From assembly GCF_018130545.1 (NCBI RefSeq), contig NZ_JAFCKF010000007.1, forward strand, positions 186,001-250,000: 64,000 nucleotides of DNA, given 5' to 3'. Below are positions 63,254 through 64,000 of this stretch, piece after piece. A model generated the notes under the pieces. It saw only the letters and a list, made by a program, of their open reading frames with translations, had not been told where the DNA came from and searched no databases. Within the stretch, counting starts at the first letter, position 1. Each line of letters opens with the position of its first letter. A program made the translations under genes and the position numbers. The DNA comes from Bradyrhizobium tropiciagri (GTDB lineage: Bacteria; Pseudomonadota; Alphaproteobacteria; Rhizobiales; Xanthobacteraceae).

Positions 63254-64000
63254 TCAAGTCATTCCGAAATGCGCACGAGCTCTCGGCTCAGCCTTGAAGC
63301 GCACGTAATCGGGGAACATCTCGTCTCTCGGCTGCACCGTTTTGAGCAGCTCCCGTGCGACGACGCCTTTGTGAACCTCGGTCGGACCATCGGCCAAACC
63401 AATCATGAAGCTGCTCATGATGTGGCTCGCAAACGGCACATCGGTCGTCAGGCCGAGCGAACCGTGCAGGTGCAGGGCCATGCTGGCGATGTCGTTGAGC
63501 ACCTTCGGCATGACCACTTTGACCGCAGAGACGTTCTGGCGAATCGCTTTCCAATCCGCGCCCTGGTCGGCCAGCCAAGCCGTCTCGAGCACCAGCAGCC
63601 GGAATTGGCGCAGTTGAATCCAGGCATCGGCAATTCGCTCCTGGACCATCTGCTGCTTCCAGAGCGGCGCGCCCTTCGTCTGCCGGGACACAACGCGTTC
63701 GCAGGTATATTCGAGGCAGCGGGTGGCCTCAGCGATCGCCCGCATTGCATGATGCAGCCTTCCGCCCCCGAGACGAACTTGCGCAACTACGAAGCCGTCC
63801 CCGCGGTCACCAAGCATATTGGCTTTGGGCACGCGAACGTCAGTCCAACGGACATGGGCGTGCTCCGGTTCAGCCTGCCCGAAATAGCCGTAGTCGCGGA
63901 CGATTTCGATTCCCGGCGTCTCCGCCGGGACGATGATCATGGATTGGCGCCGATACGGGTCGTTGGCATCGGGCTCGGTAACGACCATGACGATATGAAA
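63254..64000 (-). CDS. Acyl-CoA dehydrogenase, ACAD11/LvaC-like (5' end outside window)
   Basis: C-terminal two thirds of an acyl-CoA dehydrogenase; the frame stays open to the window edge (FHIVMVVTEPDANDPYRR). It shows MIIVPAETPGIEIVRDYGYF, DGFVVAQVRLGGGRLHHAMR and LHLHGSLGLTTDVPFASHIM, then LADGPTEVHKGVVARELL. The GRLHHAMR segment and overall pattern resemble ACAD10/11-type enzymes rather than simple fatty-acid dehydrogenases. Those members eliminate phosphate from 4-phosphoacyl-CoA to give an enoyl-CoA. It ends eight bases before the SDR start, in the same operon. Confidence 0.9.
   Translation of the reverse strand, partial: FHIVMVVTEPDANDPYRRQSMIIVPAETPGIEIVRDYGYFGQAEPEHAHVRWTDVRVPKANMLGDRGDGFVVAQVRLGGGRLHHAMRAIAEATRCLEYTCERVVSRQTKGAPLWKQQMVQERIADAWIQLRQFRLLVLETAWLADQGADWKAIRQNVSAVKVVMPKVLNDIASMALHLHGSLGLTTDVPFASHIMSSFMIGLADGPTEVHKGVVARELLKTVQPRDEMFPDYVRFKAEPRARAHFGMT

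Noticed and set aside
1-64000. CRISPR arrays, rRNA or tRNA genes
   Set aside because: No regularly spaced repeats, rRNA signatures or tRNA-like TpsiC/anticodon patterns were noticed on either strand. A covariance-model scan was not possible.

Overview
The window looks like chromosomal accessory DNA of an alphaproteobacterium of the order Hyphomicrobiales, most likely Bradyrhizobium or a close relative. The evidence is high GC, many solitary branched-chain-amino-acid-type binding proteins, CaiB/acyl-CoA dehydrogenase catabolic islands, an adhC/gfa pair and IS630 debris. Nothing in it fixes the species. I see no rRNA, tRNA, CRISPR array or replication origin.

Layout. (1) 1-7.3 kb: a Dpp-type ABC importer (binding protein, DppB, DppC running off the left edge) beside an FGGY sugar/polyol kinase, a GlpD-like flavin dehydrogenase and a small TIM-barrel phosphosugar protein. 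This reads as a polyol-phosphate uptake and catabolism unit. (2) 7.3-13.5 kb: a solitary binding protein with a small partner gene, panB, an exported vanadium-haloperoxidase-like protein and a DUF29 protein. (3) 13.5-20.2 kb: a wrecked chemoreceptor, an intact chemoreceptor with a small follower gene, an IS630 copy inserted next to a ParD-like antitoxin remnant, and panC. (4) 20.8-31.3 kb: a UvrA-like protein, then what looks like one operon for a molybdenum enzyme: bis-MGD oxidoreductase, ferredoxin, FprA-type reductase, cupin, MoaA and a DUF2478 protein. A MocR regulator that has lost its PLP lysine lies upstream. (5) 31.5-36.7 kb: a decayed gfa beside an intact glutathione-dependent formaldehyde dehydrogenase, a LysR regulator, a solitary nucleotidyltransferase with a striking inverted repeat, and amidase and integrase fragments.

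(6) 37.3-55 kb: a large catabolic island. It holds a Zn-ribbon/OB-fold (DUF35) and thiolase-fold pair resembling the Ltp2/ChsH2 retro-aldolases, two class III CoA-transferases, a Rieske oxygenase with its flavin/2Fe-2S reductase, a HicB-like protein, a MarR regulator, a P450, an alcohol dehydrogenase with an in-frame stop, a two-domain fused acyl-CoA dehydrogenase, an enoyl-CoA hydratase, a FadR-type regulator with a palindromic site, a second acyl-CoA dehydrogenase and binding proteins. Together these suggest oxygenation of a ring or side chain, CoA activation, beta-oxidation and retro-aldol release. (7) 55-64 kb: two more binding proteins, a TetR regulator, a VOC protein, and an acyl-CoA synthetase / APH-like kinase / SDR / acyl-CoA dehydrogenase set. 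That set resembles levulinate (Lva) and ACAD10/11-type 4-hydroxyacid catabolism.

Several genes carry one or two small lesions: two binding proteins, the alcohol dehydrogenase, gfa, the chemoreceptor and probably the DUF29 gene. Either this accessory region is decaying, or the assembly contains base-level errors; the sequence alone cannot separate these.
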